This document shows positions 9,641 through 17,543 of a stretch of DNA of 64,000 bases, piece by piece. The stretch comes from Chloroflexi bacterium TSY. Its GTDB lineage: Bacteria > Chloroflexota > Anaerolineae > Caldilineales > Caldilineaceae. The position numbers and the translations under genes are program-made. The stretch covers positions 1 through 64,000 of the forward strand of contig JAHBNG010000074.1 in NCBI GenBank assembly GCA_019217005.1. The letters are read 5' to 3'. Each line of letters starts with the position of its first letter. Positions within the stretch are counted from its first letter, which is position 1. The notes below the pieces were generated by a model that was not told the origin of the DNA, did not search any database, and was given only the letters and a program-made list of their open reading frames with translations.

Positions 9641-9678
9641 CTCTCGTACGGGCATGATATATCATGCCCGTACGAGAG
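9641..9678. repeat. 38-bp perfect palindrome
   Basis: The left half CTCTCGTACGGGCATGATA is followed directly by its exact reverse complement, with no loop. Outer, less perfect arms (ACTTACGCACA..TAGAGT and ACTCTGTGTAAGT) extend the inverted repeat to about 9618-9694. No poly-T follows, so it is not a classical terminator. Confidence 0.85.
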
Positions 9679-9801
9679 GACTCTGTGTAAGTCCTATCAT
9701 TGTTGACGATTGACAATTTGTTGGCATATCATACACCATATTGCGGAACAACTGACCAAAAATCTAAGCCAACCTGTATTCATTCTTAAATTTAACCCAT
9801 T

Positions 9802-12096
9802 ATGCGGACACTCTTGCTCCTCATTCTTTTACTTGCTGCCACCCTGCGTTGGATGGAGCCGGGGCTGGTTAGCTATGCATATGATGAAGCCCACATCGTG
9901 GGGATGGCACAGCGCGTGGCTCAACTTGATGGTTATTTTCCGATCCTTAGCGGAGGCACCTCTGCAGGGATTCAGCGTTCGGCCTTTGACTCTTATCTGT
10001 TTGCGGTGCCACTTCTGATCGCTGGCGGTCGCATCGAAGCCGTGATTTGGGGAACCGGCTCACTTGGTGTGCTTGCTGTAGCATTGACCTATCTGTTGGG
10101 AATGCGGATCGCTGGACGTCATGTGGGGCTGCTGGCGGCGCTTTTTATGGCAGCCAATCCGTGGCTGATCTTTTATGATCGCAAAATGTGGGCACATATT
10201 CAGGTGCTCCTCAGCGTTATGCTCCTGCTCGTGGCCTGGCGCATTGTTGTTAAGCCACCCAGAAGAGTACTGTCCCAATTCAAGTCCGAGAGACGCGGCA
10301 CAGTACTTTTCATGGACACGAGAGACCGCCTGGAAAAACCCGCCAATCGAGCCGCCTTCTGGTTTCCAATTCTTGCTGCCTGTCAGCTCTTGAGCCATAC
10401 CCTGGCTATACTCCAAGTAACAAGCTGGCTGGGGGCCTTCTTGCTTGCGCCACAACGCTGGTGGCGGAGGCAGATGCTGATTGGTCTTGGGGTAGCGCTT
10501 ATCTTGCTGGGGCCTTACATGTGGGCCATCGCGAACCAAATGCTTCGTAGCGATCAGATGAGTTTCGACGTTGGTACGTTGCTCAACTTTCCATCTCCCT
10601 GGTGGGAAACTCTCATTGCCCCCAACACTTGGCTGTTCGTCCGTCAATTGAGTTCCGGTACAGGCATATCCAGCGTTGTGGGTCAGATGGAGACTGCCAA
10701 TCTCTGGTGGCGGCTCAGTATGAACATTGTCGAACCATTGATGCTCGTCCTTTTGCTTCTCGGCTCGATCATGGTGATCTGGTATGCCCTTCCTGGATGG
10801 CGGAATGCTTCGAAAGAAAATGAGAACGCAGGCGAAACGCCCGATCGATCAACCGATCGCGCTGCGGCGCTGATCAATACGACAAGCGCACGTCTACTAT
10901 TGGCCTGGACGGTAGGACCGCTCTTCATTCTAGGTTTGCAACCAACCGATATTTATCATCAATACTGGACGGTTTTATTACCTTTACCTGCACTTTTCTG
11001 TAGCATCGGATTAGCCTCACTGACTCATCCAATCTCTATGCTCAACTTTGGTCGATCTGATGTGGAGCAGACTCACGCCGCACCACCTCTTCCTGCGTTC
11101 AATTCTGCAGAACCTTCTCTTGGACAAAGATCGATGCAAGGAGTACCGGTACAGCAAACATCAATACAGCGAACACCAGTGCTGTGGGCTTGGCGCGCGG
11201 CGTTTGCTGTTTCATTGAGTGTCGCGTTCATTTGGACCGGGAGCTATCTCAGCATCTTGGAGGTCATGCGCATCAATGGGGACACACTCGCCGATTGGCA
11301 AGGCATCATTGGCAACGTACGCGCTTCGGCCAATGCATTGGGCGCGGCCGAGGTGCGCGTTGCGGTCAACGGTGTCGATCCAGGCTATGATAGTGAACCC
11401 GCTGTCGTTGCGACCTTGATTGGCAATCCACCCTTTGCACGCTTCGTGGCACCCTCTTCCCCCCCTGCGCTATTGCTTTCATATGATCGTCCGAGTCTTT
11501 ATCTCTGGATGCACAATGTGCCCAGGGGTGAAGAACTTGCTGAGGAAGGGAGTGTCGTTGAGACTGAAGATCTTTTGGCTCAGCTCGGTCAGCAGGTTGA
11601 ACTGAACGAACGAGGGATGGAGACCTCGCGGGCCAGAATCTACCGGCTCCCGTCCTGGACCGAGCTTGATTTAGATTTTATTCAACTTGAACCAGCACCT
11701 ATCTTTGAAGCTGGTCTACAGTTGCTTGGCTATCATTTCTCCGCCGCTCCCACTGCTGCGAATGCTGCTTCAACAAATGCCAAAACAGAGCAACCTGTCG
11801 AGATGCTGCTGGTTTGGCGCGTGCTGGATCCGCCAGCAGAGGTGCGCGAGCGAACTGTCACCGCATTTAATCATATCCTCGATACCAGCGATGAGATGGC
11901 CGGTCAAGTCGATGGATTGGCGCTTCTCAGCCGCGATTGGTGGCCGGACGATCTACTCTTACAGCCCTATCGAGTTTCACTACCGCCTGGGCGCTACCGA
12001 TGGCGGGTTGGCCTCTATAGTCAAACAGATGGCGAACGTTTTATGACCAATAGGGGAGAGGATTCGGTTGATTTAGACGGGTTAATCGTTGAGTGA
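9802..12096 (+). CDS. GT39/ArnT-like membrane glycosyltransferase
   Basis: The protein has 764 residues, with many hydrophobic helices in the first ~480 and a soluble C-terminal part. The first extracytoplasmic loop has the acidic-aromatic pattern YAYDEAHIVGMAQRVA, where PMT/ArnT-type enzymes (C-superfamily, polyprenyl-phosphate sugar donor) keep their catalytic Asp/Glu. MWAHIQVLLSVMLLLVAW and ANPWLIFYDRKMW resemble the PMT_2 region. Such proteins move a sugar from a lipid carrier to an acceptor outside the membrane. The C-terminal ~130 residues (PVEMLLVWRVLDPP..YRVSLPPGRYRWRVGLYSQ) form a beta-rich domain common in Chloroflexota homologues. ATG 9802 opens directly on a hydrophobic helix; no strong ribosome site is visible. 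Confidence 0.75.
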   Translation: MRTLLLLILLLAATLRWMEPGLVSYAYDEAHIVGMAQRVAQLDGYFPILSGGTSAGIQRSAFDSYLFAVPLLIAGGRIEAVIWGTGSLGVLAVALTYLLGMRIAGRHVGLLAALFMAANPWLIFYDRKMWAHIQVLLSVMLLLVAWRIVVKPPRRVLSQFKSERRGTVLFMDTRDRLEKPANRAAFWFPILAACQLLSHTLAILQVTSWLGAFLLAPQRWWRRQMLIGLGVALILLGPYMWAIANQMLRSDQMSFDVGTLLNFPSPWWETLIAPNTWLFVRQLSSGTGISSVVGQMETANLWWRLSMNIVEPLMLVLLLLGSIMVIWYALPGWRNASKENENAGETPDRSTDRAAALINTTSARLLLAWTVGPLFILGLQPTDIYHQYWTVLLPLPALFCSIGLASLTHPISMLNFGRSDVEQTHAAPPLPAFNSAEPSLGQRSMQGVPVQQTSIQRTPVLWAWRAAFAVSLSVAFIWTGSYLSILEVMRINGDTLADWQGIIGNVRASANALGAAEVRVAVNGVDPGYDSEPAVVATLIGNPPFARFVAPSSPPALLLSYDRPSLYLWMHNVPRGEELAEEGSVVETEDLLAQLGQQVELNERGMETSRARIYRLPSWTELDLDFIQLEPAPIFEAGLQLLGYHFSAAPTAANAASTNAKTEQPVEMLLVWRVLDPPAEVRERTVTAFNHILDTSDEMAGQVDGLALLSRDWWPDDLLLQPYRVSLPPGRYRWRVGLYSQTDGERFMTNRGEDSVDLDGLIVE

Positions 12097-12115
12097 ATCG
12101 AGGTCCGTCAACGAT

Positions 12116-12236
12116 AGACATTATAGGGATTGAAGAGTAGGACACGGATTTTCAGGCTGAACGCGGATTCTCTCAGAGCAAATCCGTGAAATCTGTGTTC
12201 ATCCGTGTCCCATATTCTGAATCCTTATATACTCCG
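12116..12236 (+). repeat. Repeat G copy 1
   Basis: Starts AGACATTATAGGGATTGAA and continues through GGACACGGATTTTCAGG and GTGTTCATCCGTGTCCCAT to CTGAATCCT. The second copy is at 62406-62555. It contains inverted ACACGGAT/ATCCGTGT arms. A looser relative (ATCCGTGTTTATCCGTG) lies at about 61140-61195. Confidence 0.7.
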
Positions 12237-12314
12237 CATCAGCACATTATAACATTCTTTTTCGACTAAAAAGTGTTATTTTATGGCGCTGCTCAGTATA
12301 ATCTCTTGTGAATA

Positions 12315-12959
12315 TCAGAGATTATTATAGCGAATCCAGTAAAGTGCGATCCCCAATGCGACTGCCACATTGAGCGACCGTTTGGTTCCTTCCATTGGAA
12401 TCGCGACCAACTGTTCGCAGAGGGCTTGAATTTCGGGATCGATGCCGGTCATTTCGTTCCCCACAATGAGGACGATTGTTTCTTTGGTATTGATTCTGGG
12501 TAACGCCGGCAAAGGGATTGCATCCGTTGTACGTTCCAATCCCCACAAACGAATATCCCGATTGAGCAACTCCTCGACGGCGTGAAGCGCATTCCGGTGA
12601 TGGATCCAAGCGACTGTTCCCTCGGCCCCCAATGCCGTCTTGACCAATCGCGGATGCTCGGGCGTGGGTGTGATGCCGCAAAGATGCACATGTTGGACCC
12701 CCACACCATCGGCTGTGCGAAAGATAGAACCAACGTTATGCACACTGCGCAGATTGTCTAACAACAGTTCAATGTGTGGACCAGGCTTTGGTGTCGATGG
12801 TTTGGGGCGTTGGGGCCAAGCAGAATGATAAACAATCTCCGTTTCCCCACCACAGACAGGGCAATGGGGGAATCCATATTCAGCAGGAGTGACTGGAAAC
12901 CGAAGCTGGCAGCTCTGTTCAGTACATTGACGAATTTGATACGAATCAGGAGTGCTCAT
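12315..12959 (-). CDS. SpoU/TrmH-family RNA methyltransferase with N-terminal zinc ribbon
   Basis: ATG at 12959 (MSTPDSYQIRQCTEQS) gives 214 residues; the longer upstream extension would overlap crcB. Residues ~12-45 hold C-x4-C and CPVCGG, a plausible zinc ribbon. The rest is a SPOUT methyltransferase with the three family motifs: NLRSVHNVGSIFRTADG, IVLIVGNEMTGID and LNVAVALGIALYWIR. These enzymes 2'-O-methylate a tRNA or rRNA ribose with S-adenosylmethionine bound in the trefoil knot. The target cannot be read from sequence. The start codon lies one base past the crcB stop, so the two genes are probably co-transcribed and translationally coupled. Confidence 0.88.
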   Translation of the reverse strand: MSTPDSYQIRQCTEQSCQLRFPVTPAEYGFPHCPVCGGETEIVYHSAWPQRPKPSTPKPGPHIELLLDNLRSVHNVGSIFRTADGVGVQHVHLCGITPTPEHPRLVKTALGAEGTVAWIHHRNALHAVEELLNRDIRLWGLERTTDAIPLPALPRINTKETIVLIVGNEMTGIDPEIQALCEQLVAIPMEGTKRSLNVAVALGIALYWIRYNNL

Positions 12960-12960
12960 T

Positions 12961-13344
12961 TTAAGATTGAGAATAGAATAGAATAAGCCTTTGTCCCAAC
13001 CAAACCGCTCCGAACCCCACGATGATGTGAAGGGAAACATGCAGGAACGCAGATAGATGCTTTGTCTCTTGGAGCAGAGAAACCGTTTCATTGCCAAAGG
13101 TTGAAAAAGTGGTAAAGGATCCCAAAAAGCCAACGAAGATCAATAGACGCGCTTGAGGTGTAAAGATATTGTGGTTCTCGCCAAGCTGAGAAAGAACCCC
13201 AATCAAAAAACAGCCAATGACATTGACCGTCATCGTGCCAATCGGAAGATGTCCGACTGTCAGTAGATGTTGCGCAAATGAGCCAACAAGATAGCGAGTG
13301 ACAGCCCCAGCAAAACCACCCACACCGACAAGAATTAGATTCAT
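12961..13344 (-). CDS. crcB: CrcB/Fluc fluoride ion channel
   Basis: Starting at the ATG at 13344 (MNLILVGVGGFAGAVTRYLV) the protein has 127 residues and four membrane helices, the normal CrcB length. Family signatures are GVGGFAGAVTRY, the pore Asn segment TVNVIGCFLIG, and GFLGSFTTFSTFGNE with the Phe-box and polar track. It exports fluoride as a dual-topology dimer in the inner membrane. An alternative ATG is at 13350. It heads a two-gene unit with the RNA methyltransferase. No fluoride-riboswitch-like motif could be found in the ~250 nt upstream, which are instead repeat B and repeat C. Confidence 0.92.
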   Translation of the reverse strand: MNLILVGVGGFAGAVTRYLVGSFAQHLLTVGHLPIGTMTVNVIGCFLIGVLSQLGENHNIFTPQARLLIFVGFLGSFTTFSTFGNETVSLLQETKHLSAFLHVSLHIIVGFGAVWLGQRLILFYSQS

Positions 13345-13351
13345 GATCATA

Positions 13352-13556
13352 TTTACACTGCGGTTGTGATGAAAAGATGGCTTTCCGGTCGTCTGAGGAA
13401 ATATGTGATTGTCAGTTGGGTCGTTAGACAGCTGGTGAACAAACCAGCAAACCAACAACCAATCCGACGTTTACCCCACAAAACCTCAAAGAGCCGGTTT
13501 TCCTACAATTAGACCAGATAAGGCAAAACCATGTTTTCATACAGAGTTCGGTTTAG
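13352..13556 (+). repeat. Repeat B copy 3, split by repeat C
   Basis: The left part TTACACTGCGGTTGTGATGA and the right part AAAACCATGTTTTCATACAG are B ends. The inner stem here is GAAAAgATGG with CCATgTTTTC, a sequence different from the other copies but still self-complementary. Repeat C1 (13391-13494) sits in the middle. Confidence 0.65.
13391..13494. repeat. Repeat C copy 1
   Basis: Runs from GTCTGAGGAAATATGTGATT to CCCCACAAAACCTCAAAGAG. The outer arms TGAGG and CCTCA are complementary, and there is an inner hairpin GCTGGTGAACAAACCAGC. Copy 2 is at 21422-21525, just after hemB. Confidence 0.7.
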
Positions 13557-13948
13557 GTTCTACAAATGATAGTGGTAAATGATAATGTAAAATTAACGAT
13601 GAAGATGTATATTGAATGGAATTCATACCACAATTGTGTGAAACAGTAATCTATCTGACTTGACCAACATTGAATGCATGATTACAATTGTGACAAAAGG
13701 AACAAATACATAGATTTACATAGATTTCAATCGGTTTACATAGAATACACATTCGTTCATCTCTCAAATGTGCAAAGAGCGTCTTTGTTAGGTTCTGTTG
13801 ACAGTTAGAGGGCGCTCTGGGCAATGATTTCTCTGCGGATAGCTGTCAAACGTCAACGACTCCCAGAAGAACACCATGATTTACCCACATTTATGGTAGA
13901 TGAGCTATATACCTTTTATATCATTGATCCACCACTAGGACGAAAAAA
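13557..13948. other. Gene-free stretch upstream of hemQ
   Basis: No gene is seen. Short direct repeats of a TTTACATAGAT-type unit occur near 13717-13750. The hemQ promoter is expected here, but I cannot place it. Confidence 0.4.
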
Positions 13949-14659
13949 GTGTCACGCGAAAGACCCACACTTGATTTAAGCGAAAAAGGACGTAGGGATG
14001 GTCAGCCGATCTCTCTAGACCGTCGTCTGTTTATGCAATTTTTGGCTTTTGGAGAATGTCGAGATAGCCAAATGGCTTGCAATGCCCTCCAGGAAGCCGA
14101 TGTACAAGGTGTGCTTTACGTCGATCTCAATGATCCGACTGGTATCGGTTTACTTACGCTGAGCGAAGAGCCTGATTGGTTTGTTGATACCCTGCGCTCG
14201 GTGCTCGTGGCGACACCTTTTAGAGGCTTTTTGCCAAAACCAGAATACACAATGCTGGGGCGTACCTACACGCTTGGTTATGAGTCAGACCTGGAAGACG
14301 CTCTACTGGACAAGCCGCGTCAAAAGGTGTTAAGTGCACAAAATCGCTGGGCGGTCTGGTATCCGCTGCGGCGCGAAAAGCGCTTTGAGACATTGCCAGA
14401 GGAAGAGCAGCACAAAGTACTCGGCGAGCATGGCAGCATCGGTATGGCATTTGGCCGCGCTGGATATGCAACCGACATCCGGCTCGCCTGCCACGGGCTA
14501 GACAAAAATGACAACGACTTTGTTATTGGTCTACTTGGCCGCGAGCTCTACCCACTTTCTGCCTGTGTGCAAGCCATGCGTAAGACAAAGCAGACATCGC
14601 AACATCTAGAGAGTTTAGGACCGTTCTTTATCGGACGTACCATTTGGCAAAGCAAGTAA
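13949..14659 (+). CDS. hemQ: HemQ coproheme decarboxylase (chlorite-dismutase family)
   Basis: GTG start at 13949 with AGGA about 8 nt upstream; 236 residues. The fold is that of the chlorite-dismutase family. The region WAVWYPLRREKRF (Tyr138) matches the catalytic Tyr segment of coproheme decarboxylases, and LGEHGSIGMAFGRAG (His161) the proximal heme ligand. The C terminus IRLACHGLDKNDNDFVIGLL..YPLSACVQAMRKTKQTSQH..LGPFFIGR is strongly conserved in this family. The enzyme decarboxylates two propionates of Fe-coproporphyrin III to vinyl groups, giving heme b, with H2O2 as oxidant. It lies just upstream of hemH, which supplies its substrate. True chlorite dismutase is a weaker alternative, given the neighbours and the Tyr. 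Confidence 0.88.
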   Translation: MSRERPTLDLSEKGRRDGQPISLDRRLFMQFLAFGECRDSQMACNALQEADVQGVLYVDLNDPTGIGLLTLSEEPDWFVDTLRSVLVATPFRGFLPKPEYTMLGRTYTLGYESDLEDALLDKPRQKVLSAQNRWAVWYPLRREKRFETLPEEEQHKVLGEHGSIGMAFGRAGYATDIRLACHGLDKNDNDFVIGLLGRELYPLSACVQAMRKTKQTSQHLESLGPFFIGRTIWQSK

Positions 14660-14754
14660 GGAACGAGCATTAAATGAGTTGAACATGTCATTCTCGAGTG
14701 AAACGAAGAATCTGTTCAAGTTATTTAATTCCGATTCCTAAACCGAAGATAATT

Positions 14755-15813
14755 ATGACCTACGACGCAATTTTAATGGTTTCCTTTGGGGGTCCGGAAG
14801 GAATGGATGATGTCATGCCATTCCTGGAAAATGTTTTGCGCGGGCGCAATGTGCCACGTGAGCGGATGCTAGAGGTAGCCCGTCATTATGAACAGTTTAA
14901 TGGCGTGAGTCCGATAAATGAGCAAAACCGCACGCTGATTTGGGCATTGGAATCAGAATTGACCGAGCATGAACTAAACATGCCCATCTATTGGGGTAAT
15001 CGCAACTGGCACCCAATGCTGCCAGATGTCGTGCAACAAATGGCGGATGATGGCGTCGAACGGGCGCTCGCCTTTTTTACATCCATGTTCAGTTGCTACT
15101 CTGGATGTCGTCAATACCGCGAAAACATCTACGATGCACAGGAGAAAGTTGGTCTGAATGCGCCTATCGTGGATAAGATACGGATGGGATACAACCATCC
15201 CGGTTTTATTCAAGCCAATGTTGACCATGTTCGTGCCGCATTAGACCAGATTCCAACGGAGCGACGGAGGAAGGCACATCTCGTTTTTACGGCGCACAGT
15301 ATTCCACTGGCGCAAGCCCAAAACTGCCGGTATGTCGAGCAATTGACAGAATCGAGCCGGCTTGTCGCAGAGGCCGTGGCCGATACCGTGGCCAACACAA
15401 GTGTGCGTGACAACTGGCAGTTGGTCTATCAAAGCCGCAGAGGACCACCACAGATGCCTTGGCTTGAACCAGACATTTGTGACCATCTCAAAAGCTTGCC
15501 CGATGGCGGGGTCCAAGATGTGGTTGTTTTGCCCATTGGATTTATTTCTGACCATATGGAAGTGATTTTCGATCTGGACACCGAAGCACAAGAAGTCGCT
15601 GACGCCATCGGATTAAATCTCGTACGGGCTGCCAGCGTTGGCACCCACCCAGCCTTTGTGGGCATGATTCGTGAGTTGATCACCGAGCGCATGAGCGATG
15701 CACCGAAGCGGCGTGCGATTGGAAAATATGGACCGAATCATGACGTCTGTCCTGCAAATTGCTGTTTGTCAGGACGACCAGTATCTGTACGACCTGCTGC
15801 AGCACAGATGTAA
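14755..15813 (+). CDS. hemH: Coproporphyrin III ferrochelatase
   Basis: I start at ATG 14755 (MTYDAILMVSFGGPEG), not the in-frame GTG at 14698, because MVSFGGP is the normal N terminus. 352 residues. Catalytic features are TAHSIP (His181) and PIGFISDHMEVIFDLDTEA (Glu269); YQSRRGPPQMPWLEPD lies in the porphyrin cleft. Cys118 (YSGCRQY) together with Cys332, Cys336 and Cys337 (VCPANCCLSG) match the cysteine spacing that binds [2Fe-2S] in actinobacterial ferrochelatases. It inserts Fe(II) into coproporphyrin III, given the adjacent hemQ. The stop codon TAA is also the first three bases of repeat A2, so the mobile repeat abuts the coding sequence without changing it. Confidence 0.93.
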   Translation: MTYDAILMVSFGGPEGMDDVMPFLENVLRGRNVPRERMLEVARHYEQFNGVSPINEQNRTLIWALESELTEHELNMPIYWGNRNWHPMLPDVVQQMADDGVERALAFFTSMFSCYSGCRQYRENIYDAQEKVGLNAPIVDKIRMGYNHPGFIQANVDHVRAALDQIPTERRRKAHLVFTAHSIPLAQAQNCRYVEQLTESSRLVAEAVADTVANTSVRDNWQLVYQSRRGPPQMPWLEPDICDHLKSLPDGGVQDVVVLPIGFISDHMEVIFDLDTEAQEVADAIGLNLVRAASVGTHPAFVGMIRELITERMSDAPKRRAIGKYGPNHDVCPANCCLSGRPVSVRPAAAQM

Positions 15814-15918
15814 GGCCATTCCAGAGAAATAAATCCCTGATTTGCCAAGTCGATTTCTCTGGAATGGCTTGAGCTTTTCCAGATCAAATTAGGGATTTTA
15901 ATTGTTGGAAAAGCCTAA
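15811..15918 (+). mobile_element. Repeat A copy 2 at the hemH stop codon
   Basis: TAA-GGCCATTCC...GGAAAAGCC-TAA, 108 bp. Stem 1 GCCATTCCAGAGAAAT/ATTTCTCTGGAATGGC is a perfect 16 bp; stem 2 is GCTTTTCCA/TGGAAAAGC. Loop 1 AAATCCCTGATTTG and loop 2 CAAATTAGGGATTT are complementary over 14 positions with one G-U. The left TAA is the hemH stop codon. Confidence 0.85.
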
Positions 15919-16029
15919 TGTCGCTGACGGCTGACAGCCGATTGCTATAAGCTGATAGCCGACAGTTGACAACTATTAGCCCGACTCTCAACATTCTATT
16001 ATTCATTTGAATCATCATCGGTGAATCTC

Positions 16030-17529
16030 ATGTCAATTCTATTGTTCGGCCTGAATCATAAAACTGCACCAGTCACTCTGCGGGAGAAACTCTCTTTGGC
16101 CGGCGCAGAGTTACAAGCCACCCTTGATCATTTCCGGCAGACCTACCGTCGTGCCGAACAAGAATCGATCAATGCGCCTCTTCATGAAGTTGTGATCCTA
16201 TCAACATGCAATCGCTTCGAAGTCTATGCAGTTGGCCATGAAGAGATTGAACAAGACAAGCGTTCCCTTCAATCACAAGAGTGGTCAAAGAGCGTGTGCG
16301 AGTTGATCAACTTTGTGGCAGACTCAACAAATATTTCTGTTCAAGAACTACAACCTCATCTTTATATAAAGTACGACCAAGGTGCCGTTGTGCATCTCTT
16401 TCGGGTTGTCTCTGGACTGGATTCTCTCATTTTGGGCGAACCACAGATTTTGGGTCAAGTCCGCGAAGCCTATACAGAAGCTCATGCAGCTGGGACGACG
16501 GGCGCAACCCTCTCGCAACTTTTTAGACAGGCCGTGCATACAGGGAAACGTGCCCGAACTGAAACAGAAATTGCACGTCATACCACATCTGTGAGTCATG
16601 CAGCCGGTAGATTGGCGCAACAACAGGTCGGTTCGCTGACAACGCGCAATATTCTGATTGTTGGCGCAGGTGAAATGGCGGGATTGGCTGCCCAGGCTAT
16701 CCACATGCAAGGTGCACGCAATATCAGCATCATTAATCGTACCTATGCCAGCGCAGTGGATCTGGCGCAAAGAGTCGATGGTCAAGCGGCTGGTTGGGTC
16801 AACTTACAAGAACGTCTTCAGGAGGCAGATGTTGTGATCAGCGCAACTGGTGCTCCTCACACCGTGCTGCATCGCGAAGAGGTCGAGCCAAGTCTAAGGG
16901 CGCGCAATGGTCGCCCTTTGGTCATAATCGATATTGCAGTGCCACGCGACATCGAAGAGAGTGTTGCCGAGCTACCCACCGTCACCTGTTTTGATGTGGA
17001 TGATTTGCAGAGCGCTCTGGATGAAAATATGGCGCAAAGGCGTGCCGAAGTGCCCAAAGTAGAGGAGATCATCGAAGTTGAAGCCAACCTCTTTGCTGAC
17101 TGGCTGGCAGAACGTCAGGTGGTACCCGTCATTGTCGAACTGCGGCGACGGGCCAAGTCCATTGCAAATGCCGAAGTTGACCAAGCCCTCCGGCGATTGC
17201 GCAATGCTGATATTCAGGCCTATGAGGTGGCTGAAGACGCCATCGAACGACTGGCTCATCGTCTGGTCAATAAACTGCTCCACCAACCTATCGTACACTT
17301 GAAAGAACGAGCCGCACAAGGCGATGGTCATGAGTATGCCCACATGATGCGCGATCTGTTTGAATTGAGTGGCGCCCAAGAATCTAGAGAAGAATTGGCA
17401 CAGACCTTGCTCGCCCGCACACAAACCCGAGCAGACGCGGATGAACTGGCTCACATTCACTCAATCGAAGAACTCTTTGATGGAGTCGCCGATGAGTTTT
17501 CCATTGCCAAAGCAGTACCGGTTGGGTAA
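16030..17529 (+). CDS. hemA: Glutamyl-tRNA reductase
   Basis: 499 residues from ATG 16030 (MSILLFGLNHKTAPVTLREK); an in-frame GTG at 16021 is possible. The catalytic Cys lies in VILSTCNRFEVYAVG. The conserved block VSGLDSLILGEPQILGQVREAY and the NADPH loop ILIVGAGEMAGLAA follow, then the C-terminal dimerisation helices. The enzyme reduces glutamyl-tRNA(Glu) to glutamate-1-semialdehyde, the first committed step of the C5 pathway. The C terminus (residues ~440-499) is somewhat extended and acidic. hemC starts 15 nt downstream, so they are co-transcribed. Confidence 0.95.
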   Translation: MSILLFGLNHKTAPVTLREKLSLAGAELQATLDHFRQTYRRAEQESINAPLHEVVILSTCNRFEVYAVGHEEIEQDKRSLQSQEWSKSVCELINFVADSTNISVQELQPHLYIKYDQGAVVHLFRVVSGLDSLILGEPQILGQVREAYTEAHAAGTTGATLSQLFRQAVHTGKRARTETEIARHTTSVSHAAGRLAQQQVGSLTTRNILIVGAGEMAGLAAQAIHMQGARNISIINRTYASAVDLAQRVDGQAAGWVNLQERLQEADVVISATGAPHTVLHREEVEPSLRARNGRPLVIIDIAVPRDIEESVAELPTVTCFDVDDLQSALDENMAQRRAEVPKVEEIIEVEANLFADWLAERQVVPVIVELRRRAKSIANAEVDQALRRLRNADIQAYEVAEDAIERLAHRLVNKLLHQPIVHLKERAAQGDGHEYAHMMRDLFELSGAQESREELAQTLLARTQTRADADELAHIHSIEELFDGVADEFSIAKAVPVG

Positions 17530-17543
17530 GCTGAGTTTTTCCT

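Larger units (their letters stand above)
9261..9801. other. Gene-free stretch made of nested palindromic repeats
   Basis: Repeat H copy 2 (9266-9580) is split by repeat A copy 1 (9285-9391) and by a further insert that includes repeat F copy 1 (9441-9512). A separate perfect palindrome lies at 9641-9678. The last ~100 bases before the glycosyltransferase start show no clear signal. Confidence 0.65.

Noticed and set aside
13345..13600. Fluoride riboswitch before crcB
   Set aside because: The upstream sequence on the minus strand is repeat B and repeat C; none of the conserved fluoride-aptamer segments could be found.
14698..14754. Earlier GTG start for hemH
   Set aside because: The 19 extra residues are not conserved; MTYDAILMVSFGGP is the normal ferrochelatase start.
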